From: Polysphondylium violaceum
Lineage: Eukaryota; Evosea; Eumycetozoa; Dictyosteliales; Dictyosteliaceae
Reading direction: 5' to 3'
NCBI GenBank assembly: GCA_000277445.1
Contig: AJWJ01000006.1
Span: forward strand, 62,001 to 126,000
DNA length: 64,000 nt
Part shown: positions 33,100 to 45,272 of the stretch, in pieces
Position numbering within the stretch: position 1 is the stretch's first letter
Layout: each line of letters begins with the position of its first letter
Notes under the pieces: generated by a model
The model's database searches: none
Told to the model about the DNA's origin: nothing
Seen by the model: the letters and a program-made list of their open reading frames with translations, nothing else
Made by a program: the position numbers and the translations under genes

Positions 33100-34639
33100 T
33101 TATTGAGTTTTACAAAACTTTTCTTTTTTTTCTTTTTGATTATTATCTTTTTCTTTCTTTTTACTACCGCCACGTTTAGCACAACGATCATCTTCTTGAG
33201 TTTGAAGTTGAAGAGCAACGGCAAAATCTTGGTCTATGGTCGATTGATTTTGTTCAGTACTAAGATACTTTGCATATTCTTCATCAGACATTCCCTGTGG
33301 TCCACCAATTTGAGGATTATCAAAAGTTGAATACATATCTTCTTTTTTAAATGTTGAAAAATTATATTGAACATATTCTGTATCTCCATCAATCTATTTT
33401 TGTAAACAATAGTAGTGTTAATATTTAAATAATTACTAAAAATTATCATTGATAAGAGACTATACATACCTGTGATAACTTTTCCCAAACTACAGGTTCG
33501 TTAATATAGCCTTCATCTGTGATTAATAAATAAAGTTGACCATCATGTTTTAAAAGAGTATTAAAATGATTATTTCTAAAAAATATAACTAAATCATTTT
33601 CTTTTAATTGAGAATGTAATTCAACTAAACCATGAAAAGATAATTGAGATGAGGTATCATGTAAAAATTGTTTGATTTTAAATTCTGAAAAAAGATCTTC
33701 CCCTGAACTTTTAATTGGACTACTATGATATTCATTATTATTGTTATTATTGTTATTATTGTTTTTGTTGTTGCTATTATTGTTATTATTGTTATTGTTA
33801 TTATTATTTTGTTCTTTACATAATCTTTCAGTTAATTGATTATAAGTGGAATCACCTATAATTGAAGATAATTCTACATCTTGAGGATCTACCAACCATC
33901 CATGAACTAAGCCTATATTTAACACTTGAAATATATTTATATCACTTGCAAAATTTTTAATTCCTGAAAACTTTATATTTAAATCTAATCCATAAACTAA
34001 CGAAGGCAATATATTGATTGCATCATTAATTTTTATTTCATAATCATATTGTAACTCTGTATCTTCATACTATATGTCAGAAAGTAGTTTTCAAAGTGTT
34101 AGTCAAGCGAAAAAAATGTAAAAATCAACAAAATATCTAGATTATTTTTTTACATTTTGCATAGATTCGAGTAAAAATGAACCAATTCTGGTTACTAAAT
34201 CATCATATGTAACGGTACCAGCATCGGGTAGAGTAATATCACCCCGAAGAGAAAGAATATTAATGATTGCAATCAATGGACACGGTCCATTTATTTTTTG
34301 TGTAACAATATTTCTCTTTTTATCTTGATAGGTTATCCCTTTAACTGAAAATGTTGTTTGACCTTCATTGCTGCTGTTGTTGTTGTTGTTATTGTTATTT
34401 GCATCACCATTGCTATTACTACTATTATTGTTATTATTACTATTTGTGGTAGATGTAGTTGTAGTTGTAGTCGTGGTGGTAGTTGGTTGAGGCTGAGGAG
34501 AAGAAGAAGAGGAAGAAGAAGAGGTTGTTGTATTTGGAGCTGATTCTACTTTATCATTTTCACTTTTTATTGGGTAAGGATCAAATTGAAAATCACTTTC
34601 TTTACCAGAGGAAGAAGAAGTAAAGTCATTCATAATCAT
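33100..34639 (-). CDS. MINDY-family (FAM63-like) deubiquitinase
   Basis: Three exons: 34639-34154, 34069-33470 and 33393-33100, giving 459 aa. MINDY cysteine proteases trim Lys48-linked ubiquitin chains. The catalytic Cys motif is clear (QKINGPCPLIAIINIL), as are the central LVHGWLVDPQD segment and the catalytic His strand (FFRNNHFNTLLKH) followed by YLLITDEGYINEPVVWE. The C-terminal EQNQSTIDQDFAVALQLQ helix resembles a ubiquitin-interacting MIU motif, common in this family. Dictyostelid low-complexity tracts are inserted in two places: Ser/Thr/Asn in the N-terminus (about 25-95) and a long Asn run in the catalytic domain. The C-terminus is Lys-rich. It shares a 308 bp divergent promoter region with UVSSA. 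Confidence 0.92.
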
Positions 34640-34947
34640 TGTATATTAAAAAAAATAATAATTTTCCTATTCTGTTTATATTATAATATATATATAAGTA
34701 TTGTTGTTATTGCTACTAATTATGTTATAAAAAAAAGAAAGAAAGTGTGAGTGGTGTGAATGTAGTGGTCAACATTTTCACATTTATTCACCCTTGAAAA
34801 AAATAAATTAAAAAAAAATAAATTAAAAAAATAATTATTAGAAAATGATCCCAAATTCGGTGGTGTAATTTAAAAGACACAACTCACAATTACAACCACT
34901 CTATCTTTGTACTTTATATATGTGTGTGTGTTGTGTGTTTTTGTACA
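34640..34947. promoter_or_regulatory. Bidirectional promoter region MINDY / UVSSA
   Basis: 308 bp separate the two start codons, so both promoters lie here. The sequence is A/T-rich with A runs near 34800-34830. No recognisable motif beyond composition. Confidence 0.5.
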
Positions 34948-36998
34948 ATGGATATAAACAGTAGAAATAAAATAAGTGATCTAATTAAAGAGGCAACGAA
35001 CACTGGTTCACTAACCTTATCGACTGAGCATGTTCAGCAAATAAAGTCACTATTAAAGGTTTCAAACACAAATGTAAAGAGTGCCTTTGATTTGTTGATG
35101 GATAGATTAAAAACAAAACATTCTCAAGTATGTGTGTGTCTTTGTCGTAATAGTTTAAGATTGTGTATTTATACGTATTGTGTGTTTGTGTGTGTTGAAT
35201 ATATGAATCTAGTGTTACACAATGAAATAAATAAATCTTTGAATATAAATAGTAATAATAGTAACCCAATAATCTCTATCTATACTATAGGTTAGAATAT
35301 CGACATTGAATATAATAAATGAGATTTTTATGCGATCTAAATACTTTAGAGAATTGGTGTGTAATGTATTATCAATATTGTTTGAATTGACTTTGGGGTT
35401 AAATCTAAACAATCCATTGCCACCACCAGCTGATAGCTCAAGAGTACTGAAGTCTAAAGCTTTAGAATTCATTGAAAAATGGTATGAAGCCTATGGACCC
35501 CATTACAATCTATTAAAGAATGCTTACAACTATTTAAAAAACTCTTTAAAACTAGATTTCCCTGATATCAGGAATCAAGCTTCGCAAAGAGATAGAGAAG
35601 AGCAAGAAAGAAAAGTAGGTATATGTAATAGATAGAATAGATCACATTGATATTAATACTTTTTAGGAAAAAACACAATCACTACTTAGATTAAAATACA
35701 CTAAGCTAACAGATGAATTTGATGAAATAACAACAAACATAAACTCTATAATCACAGTGATGGAGGAAACATTTAAAACAGTGATTCCCGATCCTTCAAC
35801 TAATTTTGATAATCTGTTTGGTAGTGATGACGAAGATTACAATAATAACAATAATGAAAACAACCAGAGTCAAGATAATGATAATGAACAGGATGAATTG
35901 CCAGATATATTGAGATCAGGTGGTTTCGGAAGTACAAATTATTCAATTACAGTTACGTTGGATAATGAAAAAGAAGCAGACAGTGATCAAGGATTCGATA
36001 AGGAAAAGATTCTGTTGTTACAAGACAATCTCACAGAGTTGGAGAGAATACAGAATCTCATTATCAATGATTGGTACAACACACTCATCAAGATCAATAT
36101 CAATCCAGTAGCAGATACAGAATACTCAAACTATCTGAGAAAAGTGGTCGACACTCAAACAAAGATCAATAATGTCAAAGGCCGTTGTAAAGATATCGGT
36201 GTCGAACCCTTTCAGCACTCTAAAGACATGAACAACAATAATGTGAATGGTAGTTTGGACGAAATAAGAGAAAGCGAGGAATTGTTGGAAGGCGTTGAGT
36301 TTGAAGACGCAAATACATTGACGTTCAGTACAACGACTACAACGACGACAACGACAACTACTTCATATGATCAAGAACAAGAAGACCAAGACGGTGAAAA
36401 GAAAATATATAGACCATACTTTAAAAGAGACTTTGAGCACAACCCCGATGATGTACCAGAAGAGGAGAGGATTGAGGACCTTTTGAAACGTGCACCGGTG
36501 GTCCCTGCTAATCCGACGTTATTTTATTGGGGCGAAAAAGAGATAGAGATTGGAAGTGGTGTGCAACGAGAACATAGATTCCTCGGTGAATCAGATGCAC
36601 CTACGATATCAATGTCGGCATTTCAATCCCTTAATCAAATGACAGCCATCTACACACCGCCTCCAAGAAAACCCTCGAAGCCGTGTAACTTTCCCTTGAA
36701 AAACGGAGGTCTATGTCCAAGAAAAGATTTTGAAATCTGTCCATTTCACGGAAAGATTATCGATAGAGACGAGAATGGTAACCCATTGAATGGTGGCGGT
36801 GATGATAATGATGAAAACAATGTATCTATAGAGCAACAAAGTAACAGTGAAAACGGTGAAACTACACCACCTTTATATAATCCCAATGCATTTAAAGAAA
36901 CACCTAAAAAAAGAAAAGTCAATCCTAATCTCACAGATATCTCTGAAAAAGATACAACTAAATTTAAATTGGAAAAGATATTATCTAAAAAACGATAA
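34948..36998 (+). CDS. uvssa: UV-stimulated scaffold protein A (UVSSA) homologue
   Basis: Three exons: 34948-35127, 35291-35614 and 35667-36998, giving 611 aa. UVSSA brings USP7 and TFIIH to stalled RNA polymerase II in transcription-coupled nucleotide excision repair. The N-terminal VHS-like helical domain matches well (RISTLNIINEIFMRSKYFRELV, then LELTLG, NPLPPP, and ALEFIEKWYEAYG). A long acidic and Thr-rich middle follows. The C-terminal DUF2043 region is conserved: FYWGEKEIEI, then the Cys/His zinc-binding array CNFPLKNGGLCPRKD..CPFHGKI. The C-terminus ends in basic stretches (PKKRK) that could act as a nuclear localisation signal. Length is near animal UVSSA (about 700 aa). Convergent with the LYR gene; the gap between stops is 103 bp. 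Confidence 0.92.
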
Positions 36999-37101
36999 TG
37001 ATAGATAATATCTAGCAATCATAGTAATAGCAATAAAAAAGTCCTCTGTCTTTTGTATTAAAAAAGTTATTTACATCTTTATCTATATTGAAGTTGATAT
37101 A

Positions 37102-37564
37102 CTATCTATCCATAAAATGTTGTCTTCTTAGTAAATGAATATGTCTTCTATAGTCCATAATATCTAAACCCTGATCTTTATACTGTCTCTTTTTCTTTTG
37201 TTCTTCATGACCTTCAGTCCAAACACCATTTTCAAATTTAAAAGTACCAGATATTTTCATTGTTTTACCTGCAGGTCTGGGTGTAGTCATTTTCAAGAAA
37301 CTTAGTTTCTTTTGACCATCTTTACAAATATTAATATTAAACAACAATGTTGCACAAACATTTCATAATCATCATCATTTTATCATTACCTTTAATTAAA
37401 TCATTTATTTTATTTTCATTCTGTAATTGTTTGTTTTGTCGAAATGAGTTTTTAATGAAATTCAATTTATCAATTCTGTCACTTTGATTGGTAATGAGCT
37501 TTGTATAAAATATTAAATCTCTATATAATGATAAAACCACTTGTTTATTCGTCACTGCAGTCAT
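37102..37564 (-). CDS. LYR-motif (Complex1_LYR) mitochondrial protein
   Basis: Two exons: 37564-37390 and 37319-37102, giving 130 aa. An N-terminal LYR motif in the usual helical setting (VVLSLYRDLIFYT) and a following basic helix (FIKNSFRQNK) mark it as an LYR protein; these assist iron-sulfur transfer or assembly of respiratory complexes and the mitoribosome, usually with acyl carrier protein. After the helix bundle there is an extra C-terminal segment (GTFKFENGVWTEGHEE and RRHIHLLRRQHFMDR) not seen in the shortest LYRMs. I cannot name the subfamily. The phase 1 join makes DLIK|DGQKK. Confidence 0.75.
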
Positions 37565-37747
37565 TGTTTTATCTCTGTTCTGTCTGTTGTGTATGATCTT
37601 TTTCCCAAAAAAAACAAAAAAAAAATTTTCATTTTACAAATTTTCTAAATTTCTATTATTATTTATTATTTATATTTATTGATATGTGCATAGAGATATC
37701 ACTATTCCTATTATTTACTATATTACTATATTACTGCTATTATTATC

Positions 37748-38211
37748 CTAAAGTGATGTTGGTTTCTTTGGAACAAGTCTATCTAAAGATTCTTTAATAT
37801 ATTTAATATCATTTTCTAATTTCTCTACTCTTTGTTCGACAGATAATTTTTCTATACATTGTGTATTTATATTGGTTGTTTGTTAGTCATTTATATTGAA
37901 ATAATCTACAGATAACAAGCCCACATACCAGCTTTGGGAATTACAACTAAACGATTTAATTCCTCTTGAGTTAAATTTACAATGTGATCAATGGTGATAT
38001 ACTCTAAATTATACAAGGCAACAGAGTGATCAGATTCTTTTAGTTTTCCTATACTAATGTGATCATTGTGTTCATGGTCGTGTCTAAAGATTGGAAGTTT
38101 GGTTTTCAATCTCATCTCTTCGCCAAGACTAGAGTAATTGGCTCTCATAGTCATGGCACCGTTGTTGTATTTGGCCAATGTTGAGCTTGATTTACTGATA
38201 ATTCTAAACAT
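37748..38211 (-). CDS. Small probable mitochondrial protein, unrecognised
   Basis: Two exons: 38211-37929 and 37851-37748, giving 128 aa. The start is a plausible mitochondrial presequence (MFRIISKSSSTLAKYN, basic and Ser-rich). The mature part has a His/Asp cluster (FRHDHEHNDH), a conserved-looking middle (LYNLEYITIDHIVNLTQEELNRL) and a C-terminal amphipathic helix (VEQRVEKLENDIKYIKESL) that may form a coiled coil. The phase 1 join is clean. I recognise no family; size and context suggest a subunit or assembly factor, but that is inference. Confidence 0.65.
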
Positions 38212-38511
38212 CTTGGGTTATGGTTGATTGTATTTGTGAGTATTTGTATGTATTGTTATGAAAAATGGGGTGCTTTGTAAATTTATATTTTTGGTGAACA
38301 GCATGTTTTTAGAAATTAATTTTTAAAAAATTGCAAAAAATTCAAAAAAAATAAAATTTAAAACTTTGGGATGTCAGAGTGTTTTATTACTTTTTCTGTT
38401 TTTTCAATGAAAATTAAAGAATTTGGCCAAGAGCGTAGTGTATGTAGTTTCTGAATGAAGATAAGATCAAGAAAAAAGTAACAAGACGAGACTTTTTGTT
38501 GTCTTAGAGTA
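38212..38511. other. Short intergenic region
   Basis: 300 bp between the start of the mitochondrial protein gene and the end of the glycine-rich gene. A/T-rich, nothing recognised. Confidence 0.4.
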
Positions 38512-38853
38512 TCAATCACCACCACCAGTATTACCCCCTCTACCTCCACCATCACCACCATTGCCACTACCACCTCCTCCACCGCCTCTACTGCCTCTAC
38601 CACCCCCACCTCCACCGCCACCTCCACTACCACCACCACCATCACCGCCACCTCCACTTCCACCACCCTTATTTGCAAAAATATCATTAGAGATATTGGG
38701 ATTGCCTGTTGAACTTGCTGCAAATGCACCGTTGGTGATTGATTTGGATGGATTACCAATCTTTGCTAAAGATCCTATAGAAATTGTTGGTTTAATTTTT
38801 AGTTTTACTCAATCATAGAAAAGAAAATAATTTTAAATACCGAAAATAGTCAT
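38512..38853 (-). CDS. Glycine-rich mini-protein, HssA/2C/7E-like
   Basis: Two exons: 38853-38841, only 13 nt encoding MTIF plus one base, and 38774-38512; 91 aa. The N-terminus MTIFGSLAKIGNPSKSITN, an intron right after the fourth codon, and a C-terminal half of almost only Gly with Ser, Asp and Arg match the organisation of the D. discoideum HssA/2C/7E family (MTLFSSISSISNP.., intron near codon 4), which is expressed in development. The Gly tract is shorter and lacks the Leu-Gly repeats. Function of the family is unknown. The proline-rich frame on the opposite strand is its shadow. Confidence 0.7.
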
Positions 38854-39443
38854 TACGAAATTTATATAATCAAATAAATAAAGAAAAGAGTTGTCAATTT
38901 GTTTTGGGTGGTTTTGGATATTTATGTGTTTTTTTTTTTCTGATTTATTAATTAAAAATTACACTTTTGGGCAATCTTTTAGTATTTATTTCTATAATAA
39001 TACTAGTTAGGATCAGTCAATATAATCCTTAAAAGTCAAATTCCTCTATAAGAAAGAAAAAGATTATTTGGACTTCTATACAGAATAAATAGGGAAATAA
39101 TATTTAAAAAATACCCAAAAAATGAAGAGATTTAAAGACCAATCATTTTGTTTCATGTTGGCCAAAAAAAACTGAGGGATCAGAATATTATTTTTATGTT
39201 TCTCTGTTGTTTATTCAACACCAAAAAAATTTTATTTAAATTTATTTTTTTATAAAAATAATCCCAGAAATTTTAAAATTTGATTAAAAAAACCCGGTAA
39301 TCGCAGATATTTTCTAATTTGAGGGCAAAATATTTTTGAAAAAAAAACAAAAACATTTTAGAACATACAAGACGCCTTTTTAGCACACAAGTGATCGAAA
39401 AAGAGATATTATTTTCAAACTTGTTCTAACTATAGATAGTAGT
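38854..39443. promoter_or_regulatory. Region upstream of ComC-like gene 2
   Basis: 590 bp, very A/T-rich, between the divergent starts of the glycine-rich gene and ComC-like gene 2. Contains the promoters of both; no motif recognised. Confidence 0.4.
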
Positions 39444-42400
39444 ATGAAAATTTTATTTTTATTGCTCCTCTTTGGTATAGCGCTTGGTGCCACTGTTGCT
39501 ATTCAAGTGGAGCCAGTGCCCTATACCCAAGAATGGGAGCCTGAAAACTATGCGGTTCTACAGACTCGCTTTTGTGATAAATATTATAGCTTCATAGTCA
39601 CTGATCCTCTTTCTGTGACTGTGACCGTCGATACCTATAGCTACATCCCAACAGAGCAATATTCCAATGGAACCACCTCTACAGCGATTTTACTTGCCCT
39701 GAGGGTACAGGTACCCGTCGGGACAGGGAATATCACAGTGCGCTACTCGACCACAAATGAAATTTTTGTTGACATGATTCCATACACGTGTATAGGTAGG
39801 CAATATGATGATGATTAGGTTGTTTTATAAATCATTTACTAACACAAGAACAATGTAATATTTATATAGCTTTTCTAAATCCATATATCACACCAGTAGG
39901 ATTCTTAACCCAACAAACTCGTACCCAGTATCCCTACTTGTATGAATTCAAAGTCAACAATAACGTACTAAAGGGTTCTTTGGCTCTTTATCTGTCCAAT
40001 ATTACCACTCCAGCTTGGGATGTGGATGTAATACAATTTAGTTACAACACTTTTTTCCTTCGACTCTATCCCTATCCTAGCTCAAATCTAAGTCCAGAAA
40101 ACTACACCTTTAATCCTCTCCTTGGTACTGTATTTAACGATACAAACTATGGTAAATATTTGGAAGTTGATATCCCTTTTCCTAACTACACCTACTCTTA
40201 TCACAACTTTCAATGCTCTGGCACTACACCTACACGTACGTTCTGGGTGTGGTGTAAACTTGATGTATTAAAAGACGATCCATTGAATCCCTTACTCATT
40301 ATATATTTCCACTCTTCTCCGAGCTCCGTTTTCTCACCAGTTTATGGTAATCCAAATAATCAAACCTATTTTTTCTTATTGCCAACCGGTGGTGCTTCCG
40401 CTGCCAATACCAACATATCTATATACAGTCAGCAATCAACCATTCACAAACTTGAAGTATCAACCTTAACATCCATAGAAACCCCTACTCCCTACATGGT
40501 CAATTTTACTCCCCAACAGTATATCATTGGTAGACCTCCTCCTAATCTTTTAGGTGGTTGCATATTTGTTAATGTCGAAGCTAGATCCGCAATTGACAGT
40601 CTATCCTACTCAATGTTCCAAAACTTCTATCCTTGGCCTCTACAATCATACTTTGGGACCAATACATTGACATATGCACCAATGTTTTTCTTGGATGACA
40701 ACGTTTTTGGATATCAAAGCGGCACTTATGAGGACCACTCTAAAAGTGCAACGATTTTAACATCCAAATACGAATCAAGAGCCCAAGTTCAATATGTTTT
40801 TCAAGGATCTAGCCAACTTTTGAGCACCCCAACTCCATACACTCAAGATACCAAAGCCCCCATTATCACAAATTATCAGTTAATTCCAGTACCAGGCAAT
40901 AATAGATATATAATTCTCAGGGTATCCATAGTAGACGATGACTCTGGTTTCGCCAGACTCTTTAATGCAGATAGTGACAACAACCCATTTATTATTACCT
41001 CTGAAAACTTGATTCAAGGAACTCCGCTAGATGGAACCTATGAAGTTGTTATTGACAATCCAATCTTCTTTTATTATAGCTTTGTAGTAACTGATCATGC
41101 ATCGAATGCTAATTCCTACGGACTGGGGATAGCCACCAACATGATTTCCAAAATGCTTCCACTATCCAACCCAGCCGACTATTATTTAATACCCGACCAA
41201 TTTGAGATCCTGTCTGTCCATTGGTCTCACAATGACATCAACGTTACCGATACATCATATTATACGAAGTTTATGATTTCTTTTGCGGATCCAAACAAAG
41301 ATTTCTCTCCTGTTTTCCGATTTGATCTAGACTATTATCCCAATATTGAAGACTATACATTCTATTGTGTATGGAACGAAACATCGAAACACTATGAAAC
41401 ATTGGTAAAGATTCCAATGAGAATGTATACCGGACAGCTAAGTTATAAAATTAACTGGTCCAAACCAATATCATCCTCTCAACTAAGCGCCTCATTCCCC
41501 TCATCAATTTTAAGAATTTTTTCAGAACAAGCAGACATGTTTGGGCCGATCATTGAGGACCTCAAATATTTCCCAGCTGAGCCAACCCCAATTATACCAA
41601 TTGGTAACAGTGGCCCAACTAATATTGGATGGACTTTCAAGATCTATGATTATTTAAATGGATTTCAAAGTGGCAATATAACGGTAATTGGTAGCGGTGA
41701 TAGAGTAGAACGTGTATTTATATTGGACCCAACAAAACAAACACAAACTATTAATATTACTATTCAACCAACGTGTAAATCACAATCGTTTGTTATTGTA
41801 TCTGCTTACCTTAGAGACAAAGGGGGTTATGTATCAAAAATGGAAGGTGCTTTTATGAACTATCTCGACCAGAGTTACCAAGTTCTCAATACTTCCTGCT
41901 CTCCAATCGTAGATGAAAATCCACCCACACTCAAGTACTATTCATTTATTCAAGGTACAAATGAAATTGACGTTGGTGCTAAAAATAGACTGTTTAATCT
42001 TGATTTTAGAACTGAGGATTTCGAATCTGGTATTTTTATTGAAAAAGTACCCGTTGTTTATCTCACATCCATTGATAGAATTATTAAGCAAAAAGCTACT
42101 CTTGTGAATTCAAGCTTTACTGATGCCAACTATACTTGTTCATTTCAACTTCCATATGGATTTGGTTTCCCAGAGTTTGTTGCAATATCACTTTATGGTA
42201 TCATGGATAACAATCTTAATTTTATTGGCTATTCTGCTATGGATCTTTCTGATCTCGCTCAAGGGTACAGATTTGGAATTGATACCACTATTTTCTCAAC
42301 TGATACAGATGTAGAGATTGAATCAACTGGTGATATTACAATGAATGGTGGTGAATTATTAATAATAGGAAAATCATTTGGATTAGATAATGCGACTATA

Positions 42401-43702
42401 ATCAAGATAAATTATAATGATGGCCAAGGATATTCTCAAACATCAACCCCATCATTTTTTTCTGCAACCACATTAATCATTAATAATGTTAAACCATTAA
42501 CAAAACCATTTAAAATTCAAATATCTAAAAGAAATGGCCAATATTTATCCAATGAATATACAGTTTATCCTAAACTAGCACCAGTATTCCCTCCTGAACC
42601 AAATTATTCTTCCTCTTCATCATCCTCTTCATCCTCACCTTCTTCTTCTTCATCATCTACAGAATTACCAACACAAGCACCTAATCAATGCAAGAATGAT
42701 TGTGGAGGACCTTTACAGGGTGTTTGTTCAGTAACAGGTTGTATTTGTACTTCACCCTGGATGGGAATAGATTGCACATCCAAAGTTATTATTATTCCTA
42801 CACCCACTATTAATGAAACTATACCATCGACAAACATATCAATACCAACAGATAAAAACGAAAAAATTGCATATAGTGGTCTTATCTCTGTTGTTGAATT
42901 ACAAGAACTGGATGTAAATGGTACCATGATCTCTAGATATCCATTTAATATGTGGGTATGGTCAAATATTAGTACTGCAAATGAACCTATCAAATATTTG
43001 TACTCAACAACCATTCAAAATGAATCAAAAACTGCCATCAATGTCACTATTCAATACTTTGAACATGAAGAGAATGTCACATTTGCCAACCAAGTATTAA
43101 ATATGAATCCATACTCTATTAAATACTCTATCAACATCTCTGTCTATGATTTCCAAAACTCTTTAAATACATTACAATTGGTAATGAAAGTAGGACTAGA
43201 GGCTGACCAGAATCAACAAGGTTGTTCATTTATTGAACAAGGTAATACGACCATGACAAACTCAGAGTATGTTAAGCTACAAGTAAACGATCACAGTCTC
43301 TATGGCCGCTTTATCAAGCGTGGTATCATTGATGGTAGAATTTCATCAGTATCAAATCAATTCATTAAACAAGGTGAATCGGTCACCAATCAATATAACA
43401 ACATTCATAGCTACATTGGTATTAGTATTAGAAGCTATAAAAAACTGGTCCAGCTTGATCCAGATTTCTCTGTACTCATTGATCAAAGACCAGCCTCTTC
43501 AGACTCTAACGCACTATGTTTTGCCAAAGATAAGAGCAAGCTGAGTAAAGCACAAATTGCTGGTATTGTTATTGGTAGTGTTGGCTTTGCATGTATTATA
43601 GTAATCAGTGCCATATATTATATTGTCAAAAAGAAAAAGATGAAAATTTTTGAAAGAAAACTACATTCACTAAACAAAGAGAATAAGACAAATCTCAAAT
43701 AA
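39444..43702 (+). CDS. ComC-like cell-surface protein with EGF and TIG-type domains (copy 2)
   Basis: Two exons: 39444-39795 and 39870-43702, giving 1,394 aa. Signal peptide MKILFLLLLFGIALG. The ectodomain is built like copy 1, with repeated beta-rich modules rich in Asn-X-Ser/Thr sites, a TIG-like stretch (GGELLIIGKSFGLDN) near 970, a Ser spacer, one EGF domain near residue 1057 (CKNDCGGPLQGVC..GCICTSPWMGIDC), the membrane-proximal ComC-family domain (QVNDHSLYGRFIKRGIIDGR; LVQLDPDFSVLID) and a TM helix near 1345 with a Lys-rich cytosolic tail (KKKKMKIFERK). Its single intron is in phase 1 and lies near residue 118, while copy 1 has four. It ends only 39 bp from the convergent PAP2 gene. Confidence 0.86.
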
Positions 43703-43741
43703 AAGTAAAGATTGATAGATATATATTTTTTTCAACACCAA

Positions 43742-45272
43742 TTACATTGATTTATTAAACTTTGCAATGGTAGTTTTAAAAAACTTTTTTATAGAAACAA
43801 AGAGATTTAGCAAAGATTGTTTAATACTGGAGACAGAGTAAAAACCACCAAATAAAAGACAAATGATAATGACGGGAATTGCAGCTAAAAAGTCAACGAA
43901 ATAATGGTATCTTAGATACATGGTGGCAATGGTGATTAGAAAAGCAGCTACACCAGACACAAAAGCATAGGTACGTGAAATTGGATAAGAGGCAAAACTG
44001 ATTGCCCAACTGGTGGCAATGTGACCACTTGGAAAAGAACCAAAACTACCTTTGGCAGCATTTTCAATTTTATCACGAACAAAACCAGCAAATCCAAATC
44101 CAGTGAGTTTGTTTTCATATTGATCATTCAAGAAAACTCTAGGACTTACGGCTGGGAAAATTAAATTGATGGAAAACACCACAAAATAGGTACTAATCCA
44201 AGAGCAAATAAACATTTTTAATCTTTGATCCCAAATTGGCATCATTCTCATTTGTGCGGCATCTTTTGATAAATAACATTTCCAAAGATTGAAAAGAATC
44301 CAAACCTCCATAAAATATCCCCAAATATAATAACTAATGTATGATAATTGGAATATCTCTGTTGATAATTCTCCAATGAATGAATAAGGTCCAATAAAGG
44401 AACTTTTATCAATAAATAATCCCATTTGACCCAATGGAAATATCCAACCTAATAATGATCTATTAATTATGATATGATTAGTTACTAAACATTATTAATT
44501 AAAATAATAATAATAATAATACATACGAATCAGCACTTGCCAATTCTCTATCCCATGTTAATCTATTGGTACCAAGGACTACAGCACCAGTTGCTTGGAA
44601 AAAGGATGGAATAGTTAAACCTAATCCGACTGATAACACTGTAATTGAATATAAATACCATTTATTGTTTTTGGCAAAACTAGTGGATATATAAGATACT
44701 AAAATAATAATCGAAACTGCAAAGGCGAAAAAGATTGCCAATGGACCTACTAATAAACTATAAATAATTGAAAAAAGACAAACGACACCCACCAACACAG
44801 AGAATGCAATATCTGAATAAACTGGTGAATATGGATACATGATTGGACCCTTGTTGTTTGTTGATAAATTTGCACCATTGTAAACTTTTGCGTATTCAGT
44901 GTCTTCCTCCATCATCATCGAGTCTGAGGATGGGTGAATATCAATTTTAAAATCTTTTCCATTGTCTTCGGTATCACTGCCACCATCGGATTGCAAGAAT
45001 GGTTGGTGTGAATGAAATCCAATAGATTTGTGTTTTAGTGAATGCATATCGACCTCTCCAATGGTTGTACTACTGTCTTGTAATCCTTTTTTGTAGTGAT
45101 ATTGAGATGGTGTAAACCAGCCCCAAACCGATAGTTTGGGCATCATACCAACACCACCCATTTCCTTTGGTCCATCTCCTCCTATGTCAACTTCTGAATC
45201 TTCATTTAAATGAAAATATTTAAAATCTGTTGACGATTGATTTTGAATCTCTATAGCTTGCGGGACACCCAT
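43742..45272 (-). CDS. PAP2-superfamily membrane phosphatase/transferase (IPC-synthase-like)
   Basis: Two exons: 45272-44527 and 44459-43742, giving 487 aa. The first ~150 residues are cytosolic and low in hydrophobicity; then several TM spans follow. The PAP2 catalytic motifs C2 (GSFPSGHIATSW) and C3 (RYHYFVDFLAA) are intact, giving the catalytic His pair. The C3 wording and the GxFPSxHxA setting resemble AUR1/inositol phosphorylceramide synthases and glucose-6-phosphatase-like lipid enzymes. The upstream C1 motif KxxxxxxRP of lipid phosphatases is not evident, again as in sphingolipid synthases. Substrate is therefore uncertain: a phospholipid, or ceramide plus phosphatidylinositol. The exon join is phase 2 (ELASADS|LLGWIF). 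Confidence 0.82.

Noticed and set aside
38561-38818. Proline-rich 85-codon plus-strand frame
   Set aside because: Exact antisense of the Gly codon run in the HssA-like gene; no independent evidence of a gene.
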